From Planctomycetota bacterium (lineage in GTDB: Bacteria; Planctomycetota; MHYJ01; JACQXL01), in contig JACRIK010000012.1 of the NCBI GenBank assembly GCA_016235865.1, positions 50,448 through 114,447 of the forward strand: 64,000 bases of DNA, written 5' to 3'. Each line of letters begins with the position of its first letter. The first letter of the stretch is position 1. Below the pieces are notes generated by a model. The model did not search any database. It was not told the DNA's origin and worked only from the letters and a program-made list of their open reading frames with translations. The translations under genes were made by a program, and so were the position numbers. This document shows, piece by piece, positions 57,009 to 64,000 of the stretch.

Positions 57009-58409
57009 ATGACGAACCTGCCGCCACCCAAAAGCCATATTCACCTGATTGGCATCGGCGGGACGGGTTTGAGCAGTATCGCTTATTACCTGTCATCCAG
57101 AGGTTATAAAATTACCGGCTCAGAACTCCAGCATAATCCGGCGACCGATTGGCTCAAAAGTAAAGGCATCAAGGTGTTATCAAGCCATCAGGCATCAAAT
57201 ATCTCCGGTGATACCAAACTCGTTGTCAAATCTGCTGCGGTCAAAGATAATAATCCTGAGATTAAAGAGGCGGCGCGCCTGAAGATACCGGTTATCAAAT
57301 ATGCCCAGGCGCTCGGGCTCCTGATGGCTGAGAAGACCGGCATTGCCGTCAGTGGCACGCACGGCAAGACCACCACCACCTCGTTAATCTCGTATCTGTT
57401 GGCTAAAGCAAAGCTTAGCCCCTCATTTATGGTGGGCGGGGTGCTCCGTGACTTTGAGAGCGGGTCTGTCTTTGGCAAGGGCCGGCACTTTGTGGCTGAG
57501 GCCTGTGAATACGACCGCTCGTTCCATCACCTGCCGGCTAAAATCAAGGTTATTAATAATATTGAGCCGGACCACATGGATTATTACAAGACCTGGGCGA
57601 AACTGGTGGAATCGTTCCGGCAATTCATCGCCACCACGCCTCGAGACGGATTTGTTATTGCCAATATGGCTAACCCCGGGGTGAGAGAATGTCTTCGTAT
57701 GAAGATAGATGCCTCTGTTATAGCATTCGGCGACAAGCCATTCCATAGCCCGAAGGGCGTAGGATGGTATCCCAAGAATATCCGGGTTGTCAATGATAGG
57801 TGGCACTTTGAGGCCTGGCATAATGGCCTAAAATATGGCGACTTCATTAATTCTCTGCCGGGTGAACATAATATCCTTAATGCCATAGTGGCTATAATTG
57901 TGGCTGATATTCTTAAGGTGAATAAAAATGTTATTCGTAAGGCGTTGGCCGGATTCAAGGGCGTGCACCGCAGGTTTGAGATAGTCGGCCGGGTCAAAGG
58001 CCGGCTGGTGATTGACGATTATGGCCATCATCCGACCGAACTGAAAACCGTGGTTGACACGGCCCGGGAATTATTTCCGGAGCGCCGGAGATGGCTCATC
58101 TTCCAGCCGCATCTTTACAGCCGGACCAAGCTATTCCTCAATGACTTTGCCAGGGTATTATCCGGGGGTGAAATCGTGCTGATACCGCCTATTTATGCGG
58201 CCCGGGATGTCACGCCGGCCCAGCGGGTCACCTCTTCTGAAGAATTGGTTAAGCGGGTTATCCATTACGGCGGTCGCGCTAAGTATCTGCCGGATTTCTC
58301 CAGCACCGTAAAATATCTCAAGGAAAATACCATTCCAAACGATTTAATTATCACGGTCGGGGCGGGGGATGTTTGGGAGATAGGTCGGGAATTTATCAAG
58401 AGTATTTAA
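57009..58409 (+). CDS. murC: UDP-N-acetylmuramate--L-alanine ligase
   Basis: Adds L-Ala to UDP-MurNAc in the cytoplasm, the first step of the peptide stem. 466 residues: IHLIGIGGTGLSSIAYYL (N-terminal nucleotide-binding loop), ATP loop SGTHGKTTTT, EACEYDRSF, NIEPDHMDYY and IDDYGHHPTE. It heads murC-murB-ddl, a partial dcw cluster; murG, ftsW and ftsZ are absent here. Confidence 0.96.
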   Translation: MTNLPPPKSHIHLIGIGGTGLSSIAYYLSSRGYKITGSELQHNPATDWLKSKGIKVLSSHQASNISGDTKLVVKSAAVKDNNPEIKEAARLKIPVIKYAQALGLLMAEKTGIAVSGTHGKTTTTSLISYLLAKAKLSPSFMVGGVLRDFESGSVFGKGRHFVAEACEYDRSFHHLPAKIKVINNIEPDHMDYYKTWAKLVESFRQFIATTPRDGFVIANMANPGVRECLRMKIDASVIAFGDKPFHSPKGVGWYPKNIRVVNDRWHFEAWHNGLKYGDFINSLPGEHNILNAIVAIIVADILKVNKNVIRKALAGFKGVHRRFEIVGRVKGRLVIDDYGHHPTELKTVVDTARELFPERRRWLIFQPHLYSRTKLFLNDFARVLSGGEIVLIPPIYAARDVTPAQRVTSSEELVKRVIHYGGRAKYLPDFSSTVKYLKENTIPNDLIITVGAGDVWEIGREFIKSI

Positions 58410-58420
58410 CAAAATGAATA

Positions 58421-58496
58421 GCGAGATTGCTTCGGAACTCCGTTCCTCGCAATGACGTCATTGCGAGCGAGTCCGCAGGGCGAGCGTGGCAATCTT
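58421..58496. repeat. GCGAGATTGC-type dispersed repeat
   Basis: Two imperfect palindromes back to back: GCGAGATTGC faces CTCGCAATGAC, then GTCATTGCGAG faces GGCAATCTT. It fills the gap between murC and murB. Its GTG creates a false upstream start for murB. Confidence 0.75.
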
Positions 58497-58503
58497 ATTT
58501 AAT

Positions 58504-59382
58504 ATGAAACTAAATCTGCAAAAAATATTCGCTCCATATAAGGATATTGTCCGCTATAATGAGCCGATGTCTAAACACACCTCATTCCATATCGGCGGCC
58601 GAGCCGAGGTGTTTATTACGCCCAAGAATCTGTCTCAACTGAGCCAGATTTACAGATTATGCTGTCAGAAAAGGATTCCGATACATATCCTTGGTAGAGG
58701 GACCAACCTTTTAGTTAATGATAGGGGAGTTAAAGGCGTTGTCCTGAAACCGGACTGGATGAACCTCGAACGAAAGGGAACTAAGATAACCGTATCTCCG
58801 GACTATCCATTAGCTCGGCTGGTGCAGAAGAGCGCTAAAATGGGTTTGAGCGGATTAGAACCCTTAGTTGGCATTCCCGGCTCAGTCGCAGGGGCAGTGG
58901 TGATGAATGCCGGCGGTAAATACGGTCAGATGGCCGATATTGTAAAATCAGTCAAGGTCATTGCTAAAGACGGCCGGATTAAAACCGTCAATAGAATTAG
59001 ATTTGCTTATCGTTGGTCTAACCTTAAGGGAAGATTAATTGCTGAGGTGACGTTGCAACTTAAAACCGTAAACTCCGCAATGATTCGTAGCCGTATCAGG
59101 GCTATACTAAATGAGAAGCGGCAGACTCAGCCGCTGGCTGATTGGAGCGCGGGTTGCGTATTTACTAATCCCAATAATTATAGCGCCGGGGCATTGATAG
59201 ACCGAGCTGGATTAAAGGGATTGAGTATCGGCGGCGCTAAAATATCTGCCAAGCACGCTAATTTTATTGTCAATACCGGCAAGGCAAAAGCCGAAGATGT
59301 CGTTAAACTAATTAATATTATCAAAAGAACGGTTCATAAGAAGGTCGGGGTTAACCTTGAATTAGAAATAGAAAGATGGTAA
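58504..59382 (+). CDS. murB: UDP-N-acetylenolpyruvoylglucosamine reductase
   Basis: 292 residues. FAD-binding GRGTNLLVNDRGVKG and GIPGSVAGAVVMNAGG, plus the active-site loop SAGCVFTNPNN in which Cys replaces the common Ser, a natural variant of the family. C-terminus HKKVGVNLELEIERW is typical. The ATG at 58504 is used because the longer start lies in a repeat. Makes UDP-MurNAc. Confidence 0.94.
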   Translation: MKLNLQKIFAPYKDIVRYNEPMSKHTSFHIGGRAEVFITPKNLSQLSQIYRLCCQKRIPIHILGRGTNLLVNDRGVKGVVLKPDWMNLERKGTKITVSPDYPLARLVQKSAKMGLSGLEPLVGIPGSVAGAVVMNAGGKYGQMADIVKSVKVIAKDGRIKTVNRIRFAYRWSNLKGRLIAEVTLQLKTVNSAMIRSRIRAILNEKRQTQPLADWSAGCVFTNPNNYSAGALIDRAGLKGLSIGGAKISAKHANFIVNTGKAKAEDVVKLINIIKRTVHKKVGVNLELEIERW

Positions 59383-59389
59383 GGCGCGT

Positions 59390-60382
59390 ATGAAACCACA
59401 GATGAACACAGATAAACCCAGATTGTTATTATTCCGACAGAAGAAATTAAGAATCGGCGTCCTATTGGGCGGATTCTCATCCGAGCGAAAGGTATCGCTC
59501 AAATCCGGCCGGGCTGTGGTCAAGGCATTAAAGGGTTTAGGACATCCGGTTAAGGTCATAGACGTCCGGAGCCCAAATATCATTAAGTCACTCAAAGACA
59601 TCGATTTTGCCTTTATCGTCCTGCACGGTAAATTCGGCGAGGATGGCACGCTCCAGCGCATCCTGGAAAAACAACATATTCCTTATACCGGCCCAAGGCC
59701 AAAGGCATCCCAGGCCGCCTTTGATAAGGCCATTACCAAGAAGATATTGACTCGGCATAAGATTCCCACGGCCCCGTATTGCATAATGCGGAATGCGGAG
59801 TGCGGAATGCGAAATTATAATTCCGAATTCCGAATTCCGAATTCCTCATTTCTTGGCTATCCTCTTGTAGTGAAGCCCTGCCGCGAGGGTTCAAGTGTGG
59901 GTATCTCTATTGCCCACAATGATAGAGAACTTAAAGCCGGTCTGAAAGAGGCGGCAAAATACGACTCGACAATTATCTTGGAGCAATTCATCAAGGGGCG
60001 GGAGGTGACGGTCGGAATCCTAGGCCAGACGCCTCTGCCTTTGGTTGAGGTCAGGCCCAAACAGGGATTCTACTCATTCAAGGCCAAGTATCAGGACAAG
60101 ACGACTGAATATATCGTCAAGCCGCGATTCCCGGCAAAGGTAGTCCGGAAAATCCAGCAGACCGCATTAAGGGCATATCGGGCATTGGGCTGTTCCGGGC
60201 TTTCCAGGGTTGACCTGATATATTCAAAGGAAAAGGGTCCGTTTGTCCTGGAGATAAACACCATACCTGGAATGACCGAGCGGAGTTTGTTACCCAAGGC
60301 CGCCCGGGCCGTCGGCATTGAATTTCCCCAACTCTGCGAGCGGATAGTTGAACAGACATTAACCACAAAGGGCACAAAGTGA
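59390..60382 (+). CDS. ddl: D-alanine--D-alanine ligase with repeat-derived segments
   Basis: 330 residues. GGFSSERKVSLKSG, LHGKFGEDG, GYPLVVKPCREGSSVGI, and EINTIPGMTERSLLPKAA carry the ATP and substrate sites. Three parts come from dispersed repeats: the first ~10 residues (MKPQMNTDK), an insertion near 133-155 starting IMRNAECGMRN, and the last six (TTKGTK). The insertion lies in a loop before GYPLVVKP and should not break the core. Eight bases after murB. Confidence 0.94.
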   Translation: MKPQMNTDKPRLLLFRQKKLRIGVLLGGFSSERKVSLKSGRAVVKALKGLGHPVKVIDVRSPNIIKSLKDIDFAFIVLHGKFGEDGTLQRILEKQHIPYTGPRPKASQAAFDKAITKKILTRHKIPTAPYCIMRNAECGMRNYNSEFRIPNSSFLGYPLVVKPCREGSSVGISIAHNDRELKAGLKEAAKYDSTIILEQFIKGREVTVGILGQTPLPLVEVRPKQGFYSFKAKYQDKTTEYIVKPRFPAKVVRKIQQTALRAYRALGCSGLSRVDLIYSKEKGPFVLEINTIPGMTERSLLPKAARAVGIEFPQLCERIVEQTLTTKGTK

Positions 60383-60387
60383 ATATT

Positions 60388-60511
60388 GTCACCCTGAACC
60401 GATTCGCTCTTCGCCGAATCGCCCTGAGCAGAGCGAAGGGGCTCACGGTAAACTCCGTGAAGGGTCTACTTCCGAAGAGATTCTTCGGTCGCTACGCTCG
60501 CTCAGAATGAC
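60388..60511. repeat. MITE-like element with GTCA ends
   Basis: Starts GTCACCCTGA and ends TCAGAATGAC, partly inverted. Inside are CCCTGAGCAGAGCGAAGGG, CACGGTAAACTCCGTG and TTCTTCGGTCGCTACG, all short palindromes. It separates ddl from parB and has no reading frame. Confidence 0.65.
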
Positions 60512-60543
60512 ACCTTTAGGTGTTTTGTGGCTAAAGGTATTTT

Positions 60544-61431
60544 ATGAATAAACCGAATGGGGATTTGAACCACGAAAAAGTAAGCGGCGAGGTAGTGCAA
60601 ATCCCGCTGGAGAAAATCATCCCCAACCGTTACCAGCCGCGTAAGACCATAGAAAAGGAATCACTACAGGAACTGATTGACTCCATCAGCACGCACGGGG
60701 TTCTGCAACCTATAGTTGTAAGACGTGACCCTAAACGGCCGGATACCTATGAAATTATGATGGGCGAGCGGAGGTTCAGGTCTTGCCAGGCGCTTAAATT
60801 GCAGACCATCCCGGCCATCATCACCGAGGCGGACGACCAGCGGATGATGGAGTGCGCTCTCGTAGAAAACACCCACCGCAAGGACCTAAACCCCATAGAG
60901 CGCGCCCAGGCGTATAAACTACTGGCTGATACATTCAACCTGACCCAGGAAGATGTGGCAAAAAGGGTCGGCGCAGACCGCACTACGGTCAGCCATTTTA
61001 TCCGCCTGCTTGGCCTGCCGCAGGAAATCCAGGACGATGTCAGCCGCCAACCGCATCTGCTCGGGCACGCCAAGGCCATTTTAGCCCTGCCGGATTCCAC
61101 CCGGCGTCTGGCCATCTGGAAACGGGTCAGGAACGAAGACCTTTCTGTCCGGCACGTGCGCATCATAGTGGACGCCTATCTGCACCCCAGAGGGATTAGC
61201 GTCTCTCCTGGTTCCAGGGCGCCACAGTATCGGGAATTCCATCCGGGAAACGACCCTGAACTCCGTGAGCCCTATGAACGTCTCTTCAAGAAAATGCCGC
61301 CTAATGTTGAGGTGCGTATTAACTACGGCCAAGTCGGAGAACAATTCATCTTCGGCTCGGTTTCTGTCAATTGTCACAATAAAGAAGACCTCCTGCGCAT
61401 CCTGAAGATAATTTCAGGGGGAGGGGTATAG
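60544..61431 (+). CDS. parB: ParB/KorB-type DNA-binding protein
   Basis: 295 residues. The ParB/sulfiredoxin-like fold shows IPNRYQPRKTI, GERRFRS and ENTHRKDLNPIERA, the CTP-binding motifs, then the HTH TQEDVAKRVGADRTTVSHFI. The C-terminal ~70 residues are not the usual leucine-zipper. No parA is near. The gene is directly followed by 22-bp array 3, and a decayed copy precedes array 2. ParB may bind the array; canonical parS (TGTTTCACGTGAAACA) is not seen in the window by eye. Confidence 0.9.
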   Translation: MNKPNGDLNHEKVSGEVVQIPLEKIIPNRYQPRKTIEKESLQELIDSISTHGVLQPIVVRRDPKRPDTYEIMMGERRFRSCQALKLQTIPAIITEADDQRMMECALVENTHRKDLNPIERAQAYKLLADTFNLTQEDVAKRVGADRTTVSHFIRLLGLPQEIQDDVSRQPHLLGHAKAILALPDSTRRLAIWKRVRNEDLSVRHVRIIVDAYLHPRGISVSPGSRAPQYREFHPGNDPELREPYERLFKKMPPNVEVRINYGQVGEQFIFGSVSVNCHNKEDLLRILKIISGGGV

Positions 61432-61472
61432 TAACAGGGTGGGGGAGGTGTAGGCCACCCATAGTATGGGTG

Positions 61473-61758
61473 CTCTACACCCCCCATATAGATACTCTAC
61501 ACCCCGTATATGGATAATCTACACCCGGCGTATGGATAATCTACACCCGGCATATAGATAATCTACACCCGGCATATGGATAATCCACACCCGGCATATG
61601 GATAATCTACACCCGGCATATGGGTAATCTACACCCGGCATATGGATAATCTACACCCCGCATATGGACAATCTACACCCCATATATGGATAATCTACAC
61701 CCGGCATATGGGTAATCTACACCTGGCGTATGGATAATCTATACCTCTACCTGCCAAT
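61473..61758. repeat. 22-bp tandem repeat array 3
   Basis: Thirteen consecutive 22-bp units with few changes, each ATCTACACCCGGCATATGGA plus TA in the middle of the array, the ends degenerate. No spacers. The start lies 41 bases after parB's stop. Core TCTACA (or TGTAGA on the other strand) is shared with array 2. Unlike arrays 1 and 2, an alternating 44-bp pattern is weak here. Confidence 0.92.
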
Positions 61759-61771
61759 AGGGTTAGCCGGG

Positions 61772-61825
61772 AATGTGCTACGTAGCACATTAGAGACAGT
61801 TAGCCCGTAAGGGCGTTACTGTCTC
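61772..61825. repeat. Perfect 20-bp palindrome and adjoining stem-loop
   Basis: AATGTGCTACGTAGCACATT (61772-61791) is its own complement. One base later GAGACAGT (61793) pairs with ACTGTCTC (61825), with GCCC/GGGC inside. TTATCCCGAGGAACGAGG follows, the tail of the dispersed hairpin family. From here to 62092 I see no gene, only further small repeats (CGCTTAT copies near 62010-62050). Confidence 0.75.
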
Positions 61826-62092
61826 TTATCCCGAGGAACGAGGGCTTTTATGCCTGCCTTATTTTAACTTAAGTATCGTAATTAAATGGGTTGCGGTAAA
61901 ACCAGCCCGAACGACCATGGTCGTCCGGTCGGGCGGGTATGCCTATTTGGGCTGGGGTATGAGGGGGGTAATATGGTGCTTGGCCAAACTAGAGTTCAAA
62001 TTAGTGGTCTATCCCGCTTATCCCCCGCTTATCGCCGCTTATATCGCTTATAAAGGAGTTATGCAACTGGTATGCGTCGCAAGAGCATGCTC

Positions 62093-63364
62093 TTAATGTA
62101 ATAGATTAATGTTTTTTACTTGAACTGGTGTTAGTTGTTTATTTACCGTGCCATCACCTATCTGGCCTGCATCATTATTGCCCCAAGCCCAAACTGTTCC
62201 ATCCTTCTTAACAGCAACCGTATGTGCGGCACCCGCACCGATAGCAATCATAGTTTTAAGCTCCTTTACCTGAATCGGGAAAGATTTATCTAATATTGAA
62301 CCATCTCCTAACTGACCATATAAGTTCCAACCCCATGTCCAAACTGTCCCATCGTTTGTTAGAATAACTGAATGAAAACCACCTGCACAAATTGTAATGA
62401 CATTTGTAAAATAACTATTATCACTAAAGCCACTTTTTATCTGAACAGGAAAATCCTTGTCATAATAATCCCCGTTACCCAACCTTTTTCCCCAAGCCCA
62501 AACTGTTCCATCATTTTTAAGAGCAACCGTATGAGCCGTACCTTCAGCAACAGCAATAACGTTATCAAGATAATATGCTTCTGTTGGGGAAGGGCCATCA
62601 GACGGTAGATTCTTTTCGAATGGTCCATAATCAGCACGCTCCCATGCCAAAGACATAAAATATGCTTTTTCTAAAGTAACTGTATGCTCTGCATCTGCAG
62701 CAATAGCAATTATATCCTGTAGGTTTTCTGTAAAGTTTTTTACCTGAACAGGAAAAAGACTATTAAGGTCAGAATTACTACCTAATTGAATGGATGTTTT
62801 TTTTCCCCACGCCCAGATTGTTCCGTCTTTCTTAAGTGCAGCCGTATGTTTCTTGCATGCGGCGATGGCAACTACATCTTTGAGGTAATCAGCACCTGAG
62901 TTGTCTTTCACTTGCACTGGGATATTCCTGCTAGTGAAAGTGCCATCACCTAATTGACCCGTCTCATTATTCCCCCATGTCCAAACTGTCCCATCAGATT
63001 TTAGTGCAACCGCATGTGAATCACCAGCAGCAACAGCAACTATGTTTGTTAAATAATTTGTTTTTTCATTTCCTCTGACTTGAACCGGAGTCGTTCGCTG
63101 AGTATTGGTACCATCCCCTAATTCACCGTCAAAATTACTTCCCCAAGTCCAAACCGCCCCATCAGATTTCAATGCGACAGTATGTTTATACCCGGCCCTG
63201 ACCACTGGTGTAACAACAAATGTAAGATTAGATTGTTCCGTAGGTGTAGTTGATGGTGCATTAGATGCACAACAAATAGTACCAAACAAGATGTTAAATA
63301 ATACTATCACACTGATAATAAAATTTTTTACCGCCCACATAAATGACTTAACTTTTTTATTCAT
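62093..63364 (-). CDS. Exported RCC1-repeat beta-propeller protein
   Basis: 423 residues. A hydrophobic signal region ends near CCASNAPS (32-39). Repeats of about 55 residues follow, with HTVALKSDGTVWTWG and GQLGDGT, the RCC1/alpha-tubulin-suppressor pattern; seven blades can be counted, with one irregular blade near 215-250. Base use is A+T-rich compared with most of the window. The ligand and role outside the cell are unknown. The gene stands alone. Confidence 0.87.
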   Translation of the reverse strand: MNKKVKSFMWAVKNFIISVIVLFNILFGTICCASNAPSTTPTEQSNLTFVVTPVVRAGYKHTVALKSDGAVWTWGSNFDGELGDGTNTQRTTPVQVRGNEKTNYLTNIVAVAAGDSHAVALKSDGTVWTWGNNETGQLGDGTFTSRNIPVQVKDNSGADYLKDVVAIAACKKHTAALKKDGTIWAWGKKTSIQLGSNSDLNSLFPVQVKNFTENLQDIIAIAADAEHTVTLEKAYFMSLAWERADYGPFEKNLPSDGPSPTEAYYLDNVIAVAEGTAHTVALKNDGTVWAWGKRLGNGDYYDKDFPVQIKSGFSDNSYFTNVITICAGGFHSVILTNDGTVWTWGWNLYGQLGDGSILDKSFPIQVKELKTMIAIGAGAAHTVAVKKDGTVWAWGNNDAGQIGDGTVNKQLTPVQVKNINLLH

Positions 63365-63747
63365 TCCTGAATATTTTCATTAGTGAAAAGTAAAATCACA
63401 TTACTTCTATCATTTTAATATATTATCTTACCATCCTTACCGAGCCAGGGACGAGTCATATCGAACACGGGGGAGAACACGGGGGACAGACCACATATTT
63501 TCTTTCCCTTTATCTATAAGGGTTTCGTGATACACTTTTCTAAAAATAGCCGTTTTGGCGATCAGGATAATCAATACTGGTAAACTCTTGAGGTAGCCGA
63601 AATATAGTAAATATTGTATGGGATGTCAAGTGAAATCCGCTGGCCTCTCGTTATATCTTTTTAGTGTAGATTTATTGACTTTTTGCTTCATATCTAACAT
63701 ATTTGTGTGATTCGTGTTCGTATTTCTTATAGAAAGTGCAGTGATTT
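63365..63747. other. Gene-free stretch before the cut gene
   Basis: No credible ORF. It holds GAACACGGGGG twice in 20 bases (near 63458 and 63470) followed by ACAGACCACATATTTTC, a type of sequence often seen near REP-type Y1 transposase genes, but no such gene is present. The last ~100 bases are A+T-rich and may hold the promoter of the next gene. Confidence 0.4.
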
Positions 63748-63915
63748 ATGAAGCTCGAGACCAAGGCAATACATTCAGGCAACAAGTCGGATAGCGCGAC
63801 CGGAGCCATAACCACGCCGATTTACCAGACCTCTACCTTTCAGCAGGAGGCAGAAGTCCTCGTGGGACAGAGAGCTTGTCCAAAAACTAGCTCTATCTTT
63901 CTATACAAATCATAG
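63748..63915 (+). pseudogene. 5' fragment of a cystathionine gamma-synthase-type gene
   Basis: The first ~36 codons read MKLETKAIHSGNKSDSATGA and then TTPIYQTSTFQQEAE, the N-terminus of the PLP-dependent Cys/Met metabolism enzymes. The following residues (VLVGQRACPK and so on) no longer match, and a stop comes at 63915. The break falls just before AGAGCTTGTCCAAAAAC, taken as the end of an insertion sequence. The rest of the gene may continue beyond the window. Confidence 0.75.
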
Positions 63916-64000
63916 GTTTTTGTTATCATAATGTCAAGAAGTCTGCCTATCGGCAGGCAGGGAGGTGAAAATCATGCCATCTAGACCTTATGACCAGAAT
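63866..64000 (+). mobile_element. Left end of an insertion sequence (partial)
   Basis: Begins about AGAGAGCTTGTCCAAAAACT, at the point where the interrupted gene loses similarity. GGCAGGGAGGTG is a good ribosome site for an ATG at 63974. The other end and any target duplication lie outside the window, so the family is not assigned. Confidence 0.5.
63974..64000 (+). CDS. Start of a probable transposase (partial)
   Basis: Nine codons, MPSRPYDQN, follow GGAGGTGAAAATC and run off the window. The call rests on position inside the putative insertion sequence and the strong ribosome site. Confidence 0.4.

Noticed and set aside
58486..58503. Upstream GTG start of murB
   Set aside because: It lies in the dispersed repeat 58421-58496; the ATG at 58504 begins the conserved protein.
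61473..61758. TIGR-type guide array or retron RNA
   Set aside because: There is no variable guide-like part in the units, and no Nop-domain or reverse transcriptase gene in the window.
63455..63500. REP-associated Y1 transposase locus
   Set aside because: Only short GAACACGGGGG words are present; no transposase gene follows.

Overview
The window looks like a chromosomal piece (about half G+C) of an uncultivated Gram-negative-type bacterium. It encodes peptidoglycan enzymes (MurC, MurB, Ddl, a RodA/FtsW-type SEDS protein), a lipid A-type acyltransferase, a gliding-type ABC/GldG/DUF4340 cluster, a giant surface protein of repeated beta domains and a SecE with extra membrane segments. This mix is common in Planctomycetota and Omnitrophota. 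The phylum is an inference; no rRNA is present.

Layout. 1-20.6 kb: 3' part of one giant gene (over 6,860 codons, about 60 repeats of roughly 100 residues, C-terminal membrane anchor). 20.6-23.3 kb: an orphan helix-turn-helix gene, a 22-bp tandem array, a membrane protein, holA and a zinc-ribbon protein. 23.4-30.1 kb (minus strand): a translation block transcribed tRNA-Thr, Tyr, Gly, Thr, tuf, rpmG, tRNA-Trp, secE, nusG, M42 peptidase, rplK, rplA, rplJ. 30.1-35.1 kb: glycosyltransferase, dodecin, PRTase-like protein, phasin-like protein, phosphohexomutase, NAD kinase. 35.3-39.2 kb: VWA membrane protein, a duplicated gene tail, an A+T-rich HELGH protein, a parB remnant and a second 22-bp array. 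39.4-48.2 kb (minus): acyltransferase, HEAT protein, rodA, DUF4340-GldG-permease-ATPase. 48.4-50.6 kb: rpsQ-rplN-rplX-rplE-rpsZ-rpsH, a broken-off piece of the S10/spc cluster. 50.7-57.0 kb: site-2 protease, a HypC/radical-SAM fusion, an NtrC-type regulator, a dnaX split into two ORFs, and small proteins. 57.0-62 kb: murC, murB, ddl, parB and a third 22-bp array. 62-64 kb: RCC1-repeat protein and a cystathionine synthase-type gene that appears to be cut by an insertion sequence running off the window.

The most unusual signal is a family of three intergenic arrays, each of about 13 units of exactly 22 bp (20969-21276, 38915-39200, 61473-61758). Unit sequences differ, but the arrays share leader sequence pairwise and two of them follow parB or a decayed parB. 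I see no CRISPR spacers. They look like centromere- or iteron-like binding arrays, or structured repeats, belonging to a dispersed module.

A second theme is heavy load of small dispersed palindromic repeats. They lie between genes, abut stop codons, and in at least six genes are read in frame as short peptide insertions. One hairpin family keeps a constant loop and tail while its stem arms change together.
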